Positions 1 to 8,589 are shown, numbered from the stretch's first letter. The stretch is 12,394 nucleotides of DNA from Methanobacteriota archaeon (GCA_005879065.1 VBLU01000059.1:1-12394); one strand, 5' to 3'. Numbers and translations are program-made. The notes: a model not told the origin generated them from the sequence alone.

Positions 1-1620
<1,620 letters not shown>

Positions 1621-1648
1621 CCGGGGTCACCGGTCGGGCGAGCGCGGT

Positions 1649-2824
1649 ATGGGCGACGCGGACTACTATGGCGTCCTGGGCGTCCCTCGGGGGGCGTCGA
1701 AGGACGAAATCAAGCATGCCTACCGCCGTCTCGCCAAGAAATACCATCCGGATCTCAACAAGGACAATCCGAAGGTCGCGGAGGAGAAGTTCAAGCAGCT
1801 CTCCGAGGCCTACGAGGTCCTCTGCGACGATGATAAGCGGAAGATCTACGATCAATTCGGTGCGGACGGCCTCAAGCAGCAGGTGTGGGGCGGCCAGGGA
1901 TTCGACTGGTCCCGGTTCACCCACGCCGAGGACGTCGAGGACATTTTTGGGGCGGATTTCTTCCAGTCGGTCTTCGGCCGGTCTGGCGGCCTCGGCGGGA
2001 CTCTGTTCGAGGATTTCTTCGGAGGCGGTACGGTCGGACGAAGGCGGGGGCCGGCCCCAGGTCGGGACGCCCGGGTGGACCTCGAGGTCGCGCTCGAGGA
2101 CGTGGCCCGGGGCGGCCGCAAAGAGGTCACCGTCCAGTACCCGATGACCTGTCCCGCATGCCGGGGGACCGGGGCCGAGGGGGAGCGCCTCGTAACATGC
2201 CCGACGTGCGGCGGTCGCGGCCAGATGAGTTCGTCCCAGCGGCAAGGTTACAGCCAGTTCATCACGATCACGACATGCCCGAAATGCAACGGCCGGGGTC
2301 AGTGGCCAGAACGCCCTTGCCGGCGGTGCTCCGGTCAAGGTCGGATCGAGGAGAGGCGGACGATTGCGGTCGAGATCCCGGAAGGCGTGCCGGACGGCGT
2401 CCAGCTTCGGATCCCCGGCCGTGGCCTCGCGGGGGACGCAGGCGCTCCGCCCGGTGACCTCTACGTCGCCATCCATGTCCGACCCCACCATCGGTTCGTA
2501 CGGGACGGGGACGACCTCGTCCTCGAGCTGCCCATCTCCTTCGCGGATGCCGCGCTCGGCACCGAGGTCGAGGTGCCCACGATGGAGGGCACGACCCGCC
2601 TTCGGGTTCCTGCGGGGGTCCAGACCCACACCACGCTCCGCCTTCGAGGGAAAGGGCTCCCGCGGTTCCAAGGACACGGCCGCGGAGACCAGCTGGTACG
2701 GGTGAGCGTCATTACCCCGACCCGGTTATCCGCCGAAGAACGGCGGCTGTTGGAGCAGCTCCGGCGACTGCGTGGGGACGACGGCGGCAGTCGCGGCCCC
2801 TTCGATCGGTTCCGATCGCCCTAG
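1649..2824 (+). CDS. dnaJ: Co-chaperone DnaJ (Hsp40, class A)
   Basis: Hsp40 partner of DnaK: it stimulates DnaK ATPase activity and delivers unfolded clients. At 391 residues it has the full class A layout: J domain at 1-70 with the HPD motif at 33-35; a Gly/Phe-rich linker at about 80-130; a zinc-binding domain with four CxxCxGxG repeats whose cysteine pairs start at 168, 184, 210 and 224; then the C-terminal substrate-binding domains. The ATG at 1649 is chosen because MGDADYYGVLGV is the standard DnaJ N-terminus; the frame is open further upstream, but that part overlaps dnaK and looks non-coding. No clear Shine-Dalgarno precedes it. Its last 4 bases overlap the end of the convergent small membrane protein gene. 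The J-domain end reads YDQFGADGL, as in bacterial homologues. Confidence 0.97.
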   Translation: MGDADYYGVLGVPRGASKDEIKHAYRRLAKKYHPDLNKDNPKVAEEKFKQLSEAYEVLCDDDKRKIYDQFGADGLKQQVWGGQGFDWSRFTHAEDVEDIFGADFFQSVFGRSGGLGGTLFEDFFGGGTVGRRRGPAPGRDARVDLEVALEDVARGGRKEVTVQYPMTCPACRGTGAEGERLVTCPTCGGRGQMSSSQRQGYSQFITITTCPKCNGRGQWPERPCRRCSGQGRIEERRTIAVEIPEGVPDGVQLRIPGRGLAGDAGAPPGDLYVAIHVRPHHRFVRDGDDLVLELPISFADAALGTEVEVPTMEGTTRLRVPAGVQTHTTLRLRGKGLPRFQGHGRGDQLVRVSVITPTRLSAEERRLLEQLRRLRGDDGGSRGPFDRFRSP

Positions 2825-3048
2825 GGCGACGGGATTCCCGCCAGGTAGGACACCAACTTGATCATGCCGTAGAAGGCCACGAGGGCCCCCACGACGGTGA
2901 CAATGGCCAGTGCATCCCGCAGGAGCAGACCCTTGGCATCCAGTTCCGACCCGACCTGACTCCCAGCGACCTGATCTTGCAGGATATGAATCTCCTCCCT
3001 GTCACGATGCCAGAGGTCGGTATGAATCGGTTCCGGCTCCGTAATCAT
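2821..3048 (-). CDS. Small single-helix membrane protein, unknown function
   Basis: Unrecognised 75-residue protein. Residues 1-44 are hydrophilic and rich in charged residues and His (MITEPEPIHTDLWHRDREE); residues 45-70 form one strongly hydrophobic helix (ALAIVTVVGALVAFYGMIKLV) ending in SYLAGIPSP. This is the layout of a C-tail-anchored protein with its soluble part on one side of the membrane. The ATG at 3048 is the only plausible start; no good Shine-Dalgarno is seen. The gene converges on dnaJ and overlaps its end by 4 bases. It is divergent from the RuvC-like gene, with 71 bases between. I consider it real because a clear hydrophobic helix placed at the very C-terminus is unlikely in a random frame, but no family is recognised. 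Confidence 0.65.
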   Translation of the reverse strand: MITEPEPIHTDLWHRDREEIHILQDQVAGSQVGSELDAKGLLLRDALAIVTVVGALVAFYGMIKLVSYLAGIPSP

Positions 3049-3084
3049 TGATGTGAATCATTTCTGGTAACGTCGGGGTCGGCC

Positions 3085-3094
3085 AAGGATTATC
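3085..3094. promoter_or_regulatory. Possible A/T-rich promoter element between divergent genes
   Basis: The stretch AGGATTATCAAC is the only A/T-rich patch in the 71 bases between the small membrane protein gene (-) and the RuvC-like gene (+). It lies about 30 bases upstream of the ATG at 3120, suitable for a leaderless or near-leaderless + transcript. Read on the - strand (TTGATAATCC) it lies about 40 bases from the ATG at 3048. The match to the archaeal TATA consensus is weak. A short direct repeat AATCATT at 3043-3049 and 3056-3062 overlaps the - strand start codon. Confidence 0.3.
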
Positions 3095-3119
3095 AACATG
3101 CCTTCGGTTCTCCCGCCGG

Positions 3120-3878
3120 ATGCGCAAGGTCCTCGGTCTCCTCACGGAGGATTTCCGTCTCTACCACGATCTCGTCGCGGCGCTCAAGGCACGCGACCTC
3201 CCGTTCGTGAGCCTCTCGTTCTCCCGGCGGATTCCCGACACGGTCGGTGCGGTCCTAACCTCGCCCGCGGAAGCCGGACGGGTACGGCACCGACACGCCG
3301 TCGCCGTCGACGACATCGATTCCTCCATCGCGAAGGCGATCCAGATCCTCAAAGGAAAATCGTACTGGACCGAGTTGCTGATCGGTGTGGACCCGGGTCG
3401 CGAACCCGGCGTCGCGATCCTCGGAGACGGCGATGTGATCGACACCCGAATCGCCGCGAGTCCCGAGGCCGTGGCGTTCCATGTGCGCCAAGCGATTCGG
3501 ACCTTCCCCGCGAACGATGCGCGAGTCCGGATCGGCCACGGCGATCCAACGAATCGCAACCGTATTCTCAATGCCGTCTCGCGGGACCGGATTCGCGTCG
3601 AGATCGTCGACGAGGCAGGGACGACACGACGCACGCCACAACCCGATGTCGATGCCGCGATCGAGATCGCTCGGACTCCGGGCCGCCGGGTCGAACCACC
3701 GTTCGAAGTCCGCCCGACGCCTGGTGAAGTGCGGGAGATTCAACGGCGTTCTCGCATCGACAGCGGAGGTCTCGTGACAATTTCATCGGAGCTTGCAGGC
3801 GCCGTGGCTCGCGGCGATCTCTCGCTCGACGAAGCGATTGCGCGCTCTCGCCGTGCCGAGCGGCGCTCAAAGCGCTAG
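3120..3878 (+). CDS. RuvC/YqgF-like RNase H-fold protein, putative nuclease
   Basis: Probable RNase H-fold protein of the RuvC/YqgF superfamily, 252 residues. Residues 1-75 look like a small alpha/beta domain (MRKVLGLLTEDF, then VGAVLTSPAEA). The RNase H-like core starts with LLIGVDPGREPGVAIL at 86-101, where Asp91 sits in the IGxDPG strand as in RuvC. GHGDPTNRNRI at 139-149 and VDEAGTT at 163-169 resemble the YqgF DERLTT segment. PDVDAAIEIA at 175-184 resembles the last acidic helix of RuvC, with Asp176 and Asp178. A basic tail (about 203-252) contains RRSRIDSGGLVTISSELA and ends in many Arg and Lys. Role is not established: Holliday junction or other structured nucleic acid cleavage is an inference from the fold. 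It converges on the HTH gene with a 12-base overlap. The family assignment comes from reading motifs only. Confidence 0.8.
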   Translation: MRKVLGLLTEDFRLYHDLVAALKARDLPFVSLSFSRRIPDTVGAVLTSPAEAGRVRHRHAVAVDDIDSSIAKAIQILKGKSYWTELLIGVDPGREPGVAILGDGDVIDTRIAASPEAVAFHVRQAIRTFPANDARVRIGHGDPTNRNRILNAVSRDRIRVEIVDEAGTTRRTPQPDVDAAIEIARTPGRRVEPPFEVRPTPGEVREIQRRSRIDSGGLVTISSELAGAVARGDLSLDEAIARSRRAERRSKR

Positions 3879-4340
3879 CTCGTACCGCGTCTCGAGTTCC
3901 TTGCGGCGTTTGAAGTACATCTCCTCCGCAATCTCGCCGGCCGCGAGCTTCGCCTCGAGCGATTCGAGTTCCCGGGCGAAGTCGGACTTGAAGGCGACCG
4001 TGTATTCTTTCACGACGCGTTCCAAGAGGTCGAGGAGATCTTTGCCGCGCTGCGTGACCTGATAGACAATTCGCGGGCGCCCGTTCGGCGGAAAGATGGC
4101 CGCCCGGTCGACGAGCCCCCACTCGAACAGCTCCGCGAGCTGCTTGTCGACGGAGGTTCGCCGGATCTTGAGTTTTTTCGCCAAGTCTTCCGGATGATCG
4201 AACCCTTGCGGGAGCAAACGCAGGATTTGGCGTCGCGTCTCCGAGGCCGCGACGCGAATCAGCTCCAGAACCTCTGGCATCCCGGTCGGCGAGTCGTTTC
4301 GGCGTACTTCAACGTTCTTCCCGCGGGTGTCGTACGTCAT
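3867..4340 (-). CDS. Winged-helix transcriptional regulator with SHOCT-like C-terminal hairpin
   Basis: Putative DNA-binding regulator, 157 residues. Residues 23-102 form a winged helix of ArsR/MarR-like type: helices VLELIRVAASETRRQILRLL, PEDLAKKLKIRRTSVDKQL and LAELFEWGLVDRA, then a wing with NGRPRIVYQVTQRGKDLL. The Lys/Arg-rich recognition helix is near 55-68. Residues 103-157 are helical and include LEAKLAAGEIAEEMYFKRR, which resembles a SHOCT-type helix-turn-helix hairpin. The frame is open upstream to 4571, but I choose ATG 4340: a TATA-like element at 4402-4410 predicts a transcription start near 4380, downstream of the next in-frame ATG (4385), and upstream residues look non-coding. 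The hairpin resembles the N-terminus of the divergent bactofilin-like protein, so it may regulate that gene. Its signal is unknown. Confidence 0.85.
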   Translation of the reverse strand: MTYDTRGKNVEVRRNDSPTGMPEVLELIRVAASETRRQILRLLPQGFDHPEDLAKKLKIRRTSVDKQLAELFEWGLVDRAAIFPPNGRPRIVYQVTQRGKDLLDLLERVVKEYTVAFKSDFARELESLEAKLAAGEIAEEMYFKRRKELETRYELAL

Positions 4341-4401
4341 CTCCCGGCGGGGAGAGGATGTCGGGCCCGCGGCAGAGGATGTCATTAATATCCGCGAGGC
4401 T

Positions 4402-4410
4402 TGTATAAAT
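4402..4410. promoter_or_regulatory. Near-symmetric TATA element serving divergent genes
   Basis: TGTATAAAT reads as TTTATACA on the - strand, one mismatch from the archaeal consensus TTTATATA. Going left, a start about 26 bases away would fall near 4380, giving a 40-base leader to the HTH gene. Going right, it is centred 28 bases before the ATG at 4434, the spacing of a leaderless archaeal transcript. One box could therefore drive transcription both ways. Confidence 0.5.
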
Positions 4411-4433
4411 TCAAAGGTCCGCATCGACTCGGT

Positions 4434-4619
4434 ATGTTCGGGAACAAGAACGCCGGGCTTCGAGCGACGTGGGTGCGCCTCGGCCTGTTCCGGCGCGATG
4501 CGAAACCAAAGAACGTGCGAACGCAAACGGTGATCCGCATTCCGAGAAAAGATTTCGATAGGTTCGACCAAAGGGAAACGTATTTCGCGGTCTGGGCCCC
4601 TTTCCGGTGGACGATATGA
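4434..4619 (+). CDS. Possible small basic protein, 61 residues, coupled to the downstream gene
   Basis: Candidate small gene, family not recognised. Three things favour it: its ATG lies 28 bases after the centre of a TATA-like box, as expected for a leaderless transcript; its stop overlaps the next gene's ATG in an ATGA arrangement at 4616-4619, typical of translational coupling; and it would fill an otherwise unexplained gap before the bactofilin-like gene. The product is basic and aromatic-rich (N-terminus MFGNKNAGLRATWVRLGLF, C-terminus YFAVWAPFRWTI) with no clear membrane helix or motif. Against it: third codon positions are less GC-rich in the second half, and an overlapping frame on the - strand is also open. 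If it is not translated, the same bases would be a long 5' leader for the downstream gene. Confidence 0.35.
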   Translation: MFGNKNAGLRATWVRLGLFRRDAKPKNVRTQTVIRIPRKDFDRFDQRETYFAVWAPFRWTI

Positions 4620-5545
4620 AACGCAAAGACATCCTGCGAAAACTCGAGGAGCGGCTAGCGCGCGGCGAGATCAACGAGAAGACGTATCTAGAGATCAAAG
4701 CCCGTTACGAGTCGGAACCGGAGGAGCCCGAGGAATTGGGCGAAGCCGAACTCCCAAACGTGGATTTCGCCGCGACGATTGGAAACGCGGTCGCTCAAGC
4801 TACCGCGGACGCGTCCCGCGCCGCGGGCGACGCGGCTCGTGCGGTCGGCGAGGCGATGCGCGCGATGGACTTTTCCGGCATCGGCGCAGGGACGAAGTTG
4901 AGCGACGAGGCGATCAAGATCGTCGGGAGCGGCGTCGTGAGCGGGAACCCCGTGAAGACGGTCGAGTTCCGGTCTGCCGGGAGCGCCCGGGTTCAAGGAT
5001 CCCTCATCGCAGAAGTGGCGCGCGTCGCAGGCGCTTGTAGTTTCGAAGGTGACGTGCAGGTCGAGGAGTTCCGGTCTGCGGGTTCCGTCCGCATCGCGGG
5101 GAACCTGAACGCGGAAACCATCGAGTCGAGCGGATCCCTCCAAGTCGAGGGGTCGATCAAAGCCGAAGAGGTCTCGTCGAGCGGTTCTCTTCAAGTCAAG
5201 GGGCGCGTGCAAGCGGAGGAATTCCGATCGAGCGGTTCGGTCCGTATCGACCAGGGCCTCACGGCGGAAGAAGTCGAGATCGATCTCGGCGGCACGTCGA
5301 AGATTCCGACGATCGAAGGGGAATCTGTCCGGGTGAAGGCGACCGGCGGATTTTTCCGGATCCGCGGGGAATTGACCGCCGAGAGCATCAAAGGGGAGGA
5401 CATCGAACTCGAGGCGACGACGGCGAACCTCGTGAAGGGGGAGACGGTGTACATCGGTCCTCACTGCAAGATCGCTGCTGTCGAGGCGAGCAAACTCGTC
5501 GTACACGAATCGAGCGAAGTGGGCGAGAGACGGACCGCTTCTTGA
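4616..5545 (+). CDS. SHOCT domain plus bactofilin-like beta-repeat protein
   Basis: 309-residue protein in three parts. Residues 1-35 (KDILRKLEERLARGEINEKTYLEIK) form a SHOCT-like helical hairpin. Residues 36-105 are an acidic then Ala-rich, probably helical linker. From about 117 to 222 runs a repeat with a 17-residue period, each unit containing SxGSxxVxGxxxAEE; units start near 117, 152, 169, 186 and 203. This periodic beta pattern matches the right-handed beta-helix of bactofilin/polymer-forming proteins, which self-assemble into filaments or scaffolds. Residues 223-309 continue as irregular beta strands. There is no signal peptide, so it is probably cytoplasmic. A GTG at 4607 is in frame; I prefer ATG 4616. 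It lies divergently next to an HTH regulator bearing a similar hairpin. Polymer formation is inferred from fold resemblance only. Confidence 0.85.
   Translation: MKRKDILRKLEERLARGEINEKTYLEIKARYESEPEEPEELGEAELPNVDFAATIGNAVAQATADASRAAGDAARAVGEAMRAMDFSGIGAGTKLSDEAIKIVGSGVVSGNPVKTVEFRSAGSARVQGSLIAEVARVAGACSFEGDVQVEEFRSAGSVRIAGNLNAETIESSGSLQVEGSIKAEEVSSSGSLQVKGRVQAEEFRSSGSVRIDQGLTAEEVEIDLGGTSKIPTIEGESVRVKATGGFFRIRGELTAESIKGEDIELEATTANLVKGETVYIGPHCKIAAVEASKLVVHESSEVGERRTAS
4964..5281 (+). repeat. In-gene 51-base (17-residue) tandem repeat array
   Basis: The bases encoding residues about 117-222 of the bactofilin-like protein repeat with a 51-base period. Clear echoes include GAGTTCCGGTCTGC at two places (about 4964 and 5067), the TCGAGCGGATCC / TCGAGCGGTTCT / TCGAGCGGTTCG series, and repeated GCGGAAGAA or GCCGAAGAG. 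Divergence is moderate, so this is an old coding duplication and not a fresh satellite. Confidence 0.8.
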
Positions 5546-5583
5546 GAACACCCTGTTCGCATTGCGATTATCGCCCCGGAACC

Positions 5584-5593
5584 TTGATATAAG
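5584..5593 (+). promoter_or_regulatory. TATA box of the CDC48 gene
   Basis: TTGATATAAG is centred about 25-26 bases before the GTG at 5614. This is the standard archaeal distance from TATA box to transcription start, so the mRNA probably begins at or next to the start codon (leaderless). It supports the GTG start. Confidence 0.65.
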
Positions 5594-5613
5594 CCGGCAG
5601 AGTTCGAAGACCT

Positions 5614-7830
5614 GTGCCTGATCGAATCGTTCTCAAAGTGGCCGAGGCACCCCAGTCCGACGTCGGTTTAGGCCGCGCTCGGGTCGACACGAAGACCCGC
5701 GTGGCGCTCGGCGTGGACGTCGGCGAGATCATCCAGATCATCGGGAAGAAGTCCACCGCGGCGAAGCTCTTCCGGGTCATGCAGGAAGACGAGGGCAAGG
5801 GCATCATCCGGATCGACGGGCTCGTCCGGCGGAATGTCGGCGTGAGCCTGGGCGACAAGATCGAGGTCCGCAAGGCCGAGGTGTTGCCGGCGGAGCGAAT
5901 CACGATCGCGCCGATCATCAGCGAAGGCCACAAGATCTCGTTCGGTCAGGGCATTGAGAACTTCGTGAAGCGCGGTCTGCTCAAGCGGCCCCTGAACAAG
6001 GGCGATGTGGTAATCGTCCCCGGAATCGCGCTGATGGGCGGAGCCCTTCCTTTCATGGTGATCAGCACGGCCCCGAAGGGGATCGTCCAGATCCAAGATG
6101 ACACGATCATCGAGATGAAAGAGGAACCCGTCCGCGAGGGCGAGGTCCTGACGCCTACCGTCACCTACGAAGACATCGGCGGGCTCAAGGAGGAGCTGAT
6201 GAAGGTCCGCGAGATGATCGAGCTCCCCCTCAAGCATGCGGAGCTGTTCGAACGCCTCGGCATCGACCCGCCGAAGGGCGTGCTCTTGTACGGCCCCCCC
6301 GGAACCGGCAAGACGTTGATCGCAAAGGCCGTCGCGAACGAAGCGGGCGCGAACTTCTATTCGATCCAGGGCCCGGAAATCATGTCCAAGTACTACGGAC
6401 AGAGTGAAGAACGCCTTCGCGAGAAGTTCGAGGAGGCGCAAAAGAACGCGCCCAGTGTCCTGTTCATCGACGAACTCGACTCGATTGCGCCGAAACGGGA
6501 GGAGGTGACGGGCGAGGTCGAGCGACGCGTGGTCGCGCAGCTCCTCACGCTTATGGACGGCCTCTCGGGTCGCGGCCAGGTCATCGTGATCGGCGCAACG
6601 AACCGCGACGAGGCGATCGATCCGGCTCTGCGACGGCCGGGACGTTTTGACCGTGAAATCGAGATTGGGGTCCCCGACCGCATGGGCCGCAAGGAAGTCC
6701 TCCAGATTCACACGCGCGGCATGCCGATCGAAGGCGCCGAAGAGGAACGGGACACCCTGCTGTCCGAACTTGCGGACGTGAGCCACGGTTTCGTCGGGGC
6801 GGACCTGGCAGCTCTGGCTCGCGAAGCCGCGATGAAGGCTCTCCGACGCTATCTTCCCGACATCGACTTGGACAAGCCGATTCCCGCGGAGACGCTCGAG
6901 AAGATGCGGGTCACCTCCGACGACTTCAAGCAAGCATTGAAAGAGGTCGAACCGAGCGCTATGCGCGAGGTCCTCGTAGAGGTGCCGCGGGTCAATTGGG
7001 CGGACGTGGGCGGCCTCGACGACGTGAAGATGAAACTCCGGGAAGCCGTTGAGATGCCCCTGAAGGACCCGGACGCCTTCAAGCGGATGGGCATCCGCCC
7101 GCCGCGTGGGATCCTTCTGTACGGCCCGCCGGGCTCCGGCAAGACGCTCCTGGCGAAGGCCGTTGCCACGGAGTCGGAGGCGAATTTCATCTCCATCAAG
7201 GGCCCCGAGGTCATGTCGAAATGGGTCGGTGAGTCCGAGAAGGCCGTCCGCATGATCTTCAAGAAGGCGAAGCAGGTCGCGCCCTGCATCGTCTTCCTCG
7301 ACGAGTTGGACGCCGTGGCCCACGTTCGCGGGTTCGACACGGACAGCGGGGTCAGCGAGCGGGTCGTGAACCAGCTCTTGACGTCGATGGACGGGCTTGA
7401 AACCCTCGAAGGGGTCACTGTAATCGGCGCGACGAACCGGCCGGACCGGCTCGATCCCGCCATGCTGCGGACGGGACGGTTCGATCGGATCCTGCTCGTC
7501 CCGACACCACACAAGGACGCCCGCCTTGCGATCCTGAAGGTGCACACGAAGGGGATGCCCCTCGAAGGCGTGGACCTCGAGGAGCTCGCGGTGGACCTCG
7601 ACGGCTATTCCGGCGCCGATATCGAAGGCTTGTGCCGCGAGGCCGCGATGATCGCGCTCCGCGAGACGAAACACGCGAAGAAGGTTTCCATGGTCCATTT
7701 CCAAGAAGCGATCAAGGTCGTGCGGCCGAGCATCGACGCGGACACGATCAAATTCTACGAGGAATTCGACAAGAAGTTCAAGAAGGGAATCGAGCGCGGT
7801 CGGCGCGAGGAGAACATCCTCTACCGCTAA
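5614..7830 (+). CDS. CDC48/VAT-type AAA+ ATPase with C-terminal HbYX tail
   Basis: Archaeal homologue of p97/VCP, a hexameric unfoldase that threads proteins through its central pore. 738 residues, normal family length. The N domain spans about 1-185. D1 has Walker A GPPGTGKT at 227-234, Walker B FIDELD with Asp286 and Glu287, pore loop KYYGQSEE and sensor region IGATNRDEAIDPALRRPGRF. D2 has Walker A GPPGSGKT at 504-511, Walker B FLDELD with Asp563 and Glu564, pore loop KWVGESEK and IGATNRPDRLDPAMLRTGRF. Both ATPase sites look intact. The last residues, ILYR, fit a hydrophobic-Tyr-X motif used to dock on 20S proteasomes. The GTG start is chosen from the N-terminal family pattern (VLKVAEAPQSDVGLGRARV) and the TATA spacing. 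It is preceded by the bactofilin-like gene with 68 bases between, and has its own promoter. Confidence 0.97.
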   Translation: MPDRIVLKVAEAPQSDVGLGRARVDTKTRVALGVDVGEIIQIIGKKSTAAKLFRVMQEDEGKGIIRIDGLVRRNVGVSLGDKIEVRKAEVLPAERITIAPIISEGHKISFGQGIENFVKRGLLKRPLNKGDVVIVPGIALMGGALPFMVISTAPKGIVQIQDDTIIEMKEEPVREGEVLTPTVTYEDIGGLKEELMKVREMIELPLKHAELFERLGIDPPKGVLLYGPPGTGKTLIAKAVANEAGANFYSIQGPEIMSKYYGQSEERLREKFEEAQKNAPSVLFIDELDSIAPKREEVTGEVERRVVAQLLTLMDGLSGRGQVIVIGATNRDEAIDPALRRPGRFDREIEIGVPDRMGRKEVLQIHTRGMPIEGAEEERDTLLSELADVSHGFVGADLAALAREAAMKALRRYLPDIDLDKPIPAETLEKMRVTSDDFKQALKEVEPSAMREVLVEVPRVNWADVGGLDDVKMKLREAVEMPLKDPDAFKRMGIRPPRGILLYGPPGSGKTLLAKAVATESEANFISIKGPEVMSKWVGESEKAVRMIFKKAKQVAPCIVFLDELDAVAHVRGFDTDSGVSERVVNQLLTSMDGLETLEGVTVIGATNRPDRLDPAMLRTGRFDRILLVPTPHKDARLAILKVHTKGMPLEGVDLEELAVDLDGYSGADIEGLCREAAMIALRETKHAKKVSMVHFQEAIKVVRPSIDADTIKFYEEFDKKFKKGIERGRREENILYR

Positions 7831-7853
7831 TCTCCGACGCCCGCGTCCGACCC

Positions 7854-7862
7854 TTTTTATCC
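7854..7862 (+). promoter_or_regulatory. T-tract/TATA-like element between CDC48 and membrane protein genes
   Basis: TTTTTATCC lies 24 bases after the CDC48 stop and is centred about 28 bases before ATG 7886. It can act as a T-rich terminator for CDC48 and as the TATA box of the next gene, whose mRNA would then start within a few bases of the ATG. Confidence 0.5.
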
Positions 7863-7885
7863 ACGTGCCTCGTTGCCGAGGATTG

Positions 7886-8548
7886 ATGGCGAACGCCACA
7901 CGCCTCCGTACGAAGTTCCAGATGCTCCTCCAGATCGAGTCGTCGGGCTTTGCCCTCGGCCTCGCGATCCTCTTCGTCCTCCTTTCGCTCGCCCTCCCCT
8001 TCTGGTCCATCAGCCGGACGTCGGGCGGTGTCCAGGACATCGGCTCCTTCGCATGGGTCTCCTTCACCACGGAACGGTATACGCGCGGGGCCTGGAGCGA
8101 GACGACGATCATGCCGTACAACTCCCCGGGTTTCCCCTACCCCGACACCGCTGGCGTGGCGGGGAACCTCTATGTTCTCAGTCTTGTCTTCATCGTGGTC
8201 CTCGCCGTCGTCCTCGCCCTCTTCCGTTTCGAGTTTTCTCGCAAAATGCCGACGATGAACCTGCTCATCTTGAGCCTGGTCGTGCTCGGCGTCGCGCTCT
8301 TCGCTCTCTTCTATCCGATCGTGGCTATTCCGGGGTCCGCGACGACCGATGTCGGAACCTTCACGATCGGTGGTTTCTGGGGGACGGCCCAACCGTCGCC
8401 GGGTGTGACCTGGTCCTGGGGCCCGGGTCTCGGATGGTGGCTCCTCCTCGCCGGCGTGGTCATCGGTGTCAGCGGCGCGGTCCTGCCGTATCTGAAGAGC
8501 CTTCGGTCCATGGTACCGAGTGCGAGCGCGACGCGGCCGTCCACGTAG
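7886..8548 (+). CDS. Four-helix integral membrane protein, unknown function
   Basis: 220-residue membrane protein of no recognised family. Predicted helices by hydrophobicity: about 21-40 (FALGLAILFVLLSLALPFW), 94-114, 124-144 and 182-202. A roughly 50-residue polar loop rich in Ser, Thr, Gly and aromatics follows helix 1 (RTSGGVQDIGSFAWV), and a shorter loop with IGGFWGTAQPSPGV lies before helix 4. Basic residues at the N-terminus, between helices 2 and 3 (RFEFSRK) and after helix 4 suggest that both ends face the cytoplasm. The layout resembles four-helix claudin-type or other small tetraspan proteins, but no diagnostic motif is seen. ATG 7886 is preferred to GTG 7865 from the TATA-like element spacing. 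Its own promoter suggests independent expression from CDC48. Confidence 0.85.
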   Translation: MANATRLRTKFQMLLQIESSGFALGLAILFVLLSLALPFWSISRTSGGVQDIGSFAWVSFTTERYTRGAWSETTIMPYNSPGFPYPDTAGVAGNLYVLSLVFIVVLAVVLALFRFEFSRKMPTMNLLILSLVVLGVALFALFYPIVAIPGSATTDVGTFTIGGFWGTAQPSPGVTWSWGPGLGWWLLLAGVVIGVSGAVLPYLKSLRSMVPSASATRPST

Positions 8549-8569
8549 TCTGTTGATCGCGGCGGAATC

Positions 8570-8577
8570 TTCATATA
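8570..8577 (+). promoter_or_regulatory. TATA box upstream of PRC-barrel gene
   Basis: TTCATATA fits the archaeal TATA consensus with one mismatch. It predicts a transcription start near 8600, inside the palindrome at 8590-8602, leaving a leader of about 60 bases before ATG 8662. Confidence 0.6.
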
Positions 8578-8589
8578 GAGTGCGTCGGA

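Noticed and set aside
4341..4571. Longer N-terminus of the HTH regulator (up to 77 more residues)
   Set aside because: The TATA-like element at 4402-4410 would lie inside the gene, and the extra residues are unlike the family.
5668..8121. 817-residue open frame on the - strand
   Set aside because: It lies antisense to the whole CDC48 gene. Its Arg/His/Asp/Leu-rich make-up is the mirror of GC-rich codons, and no domain is visible.
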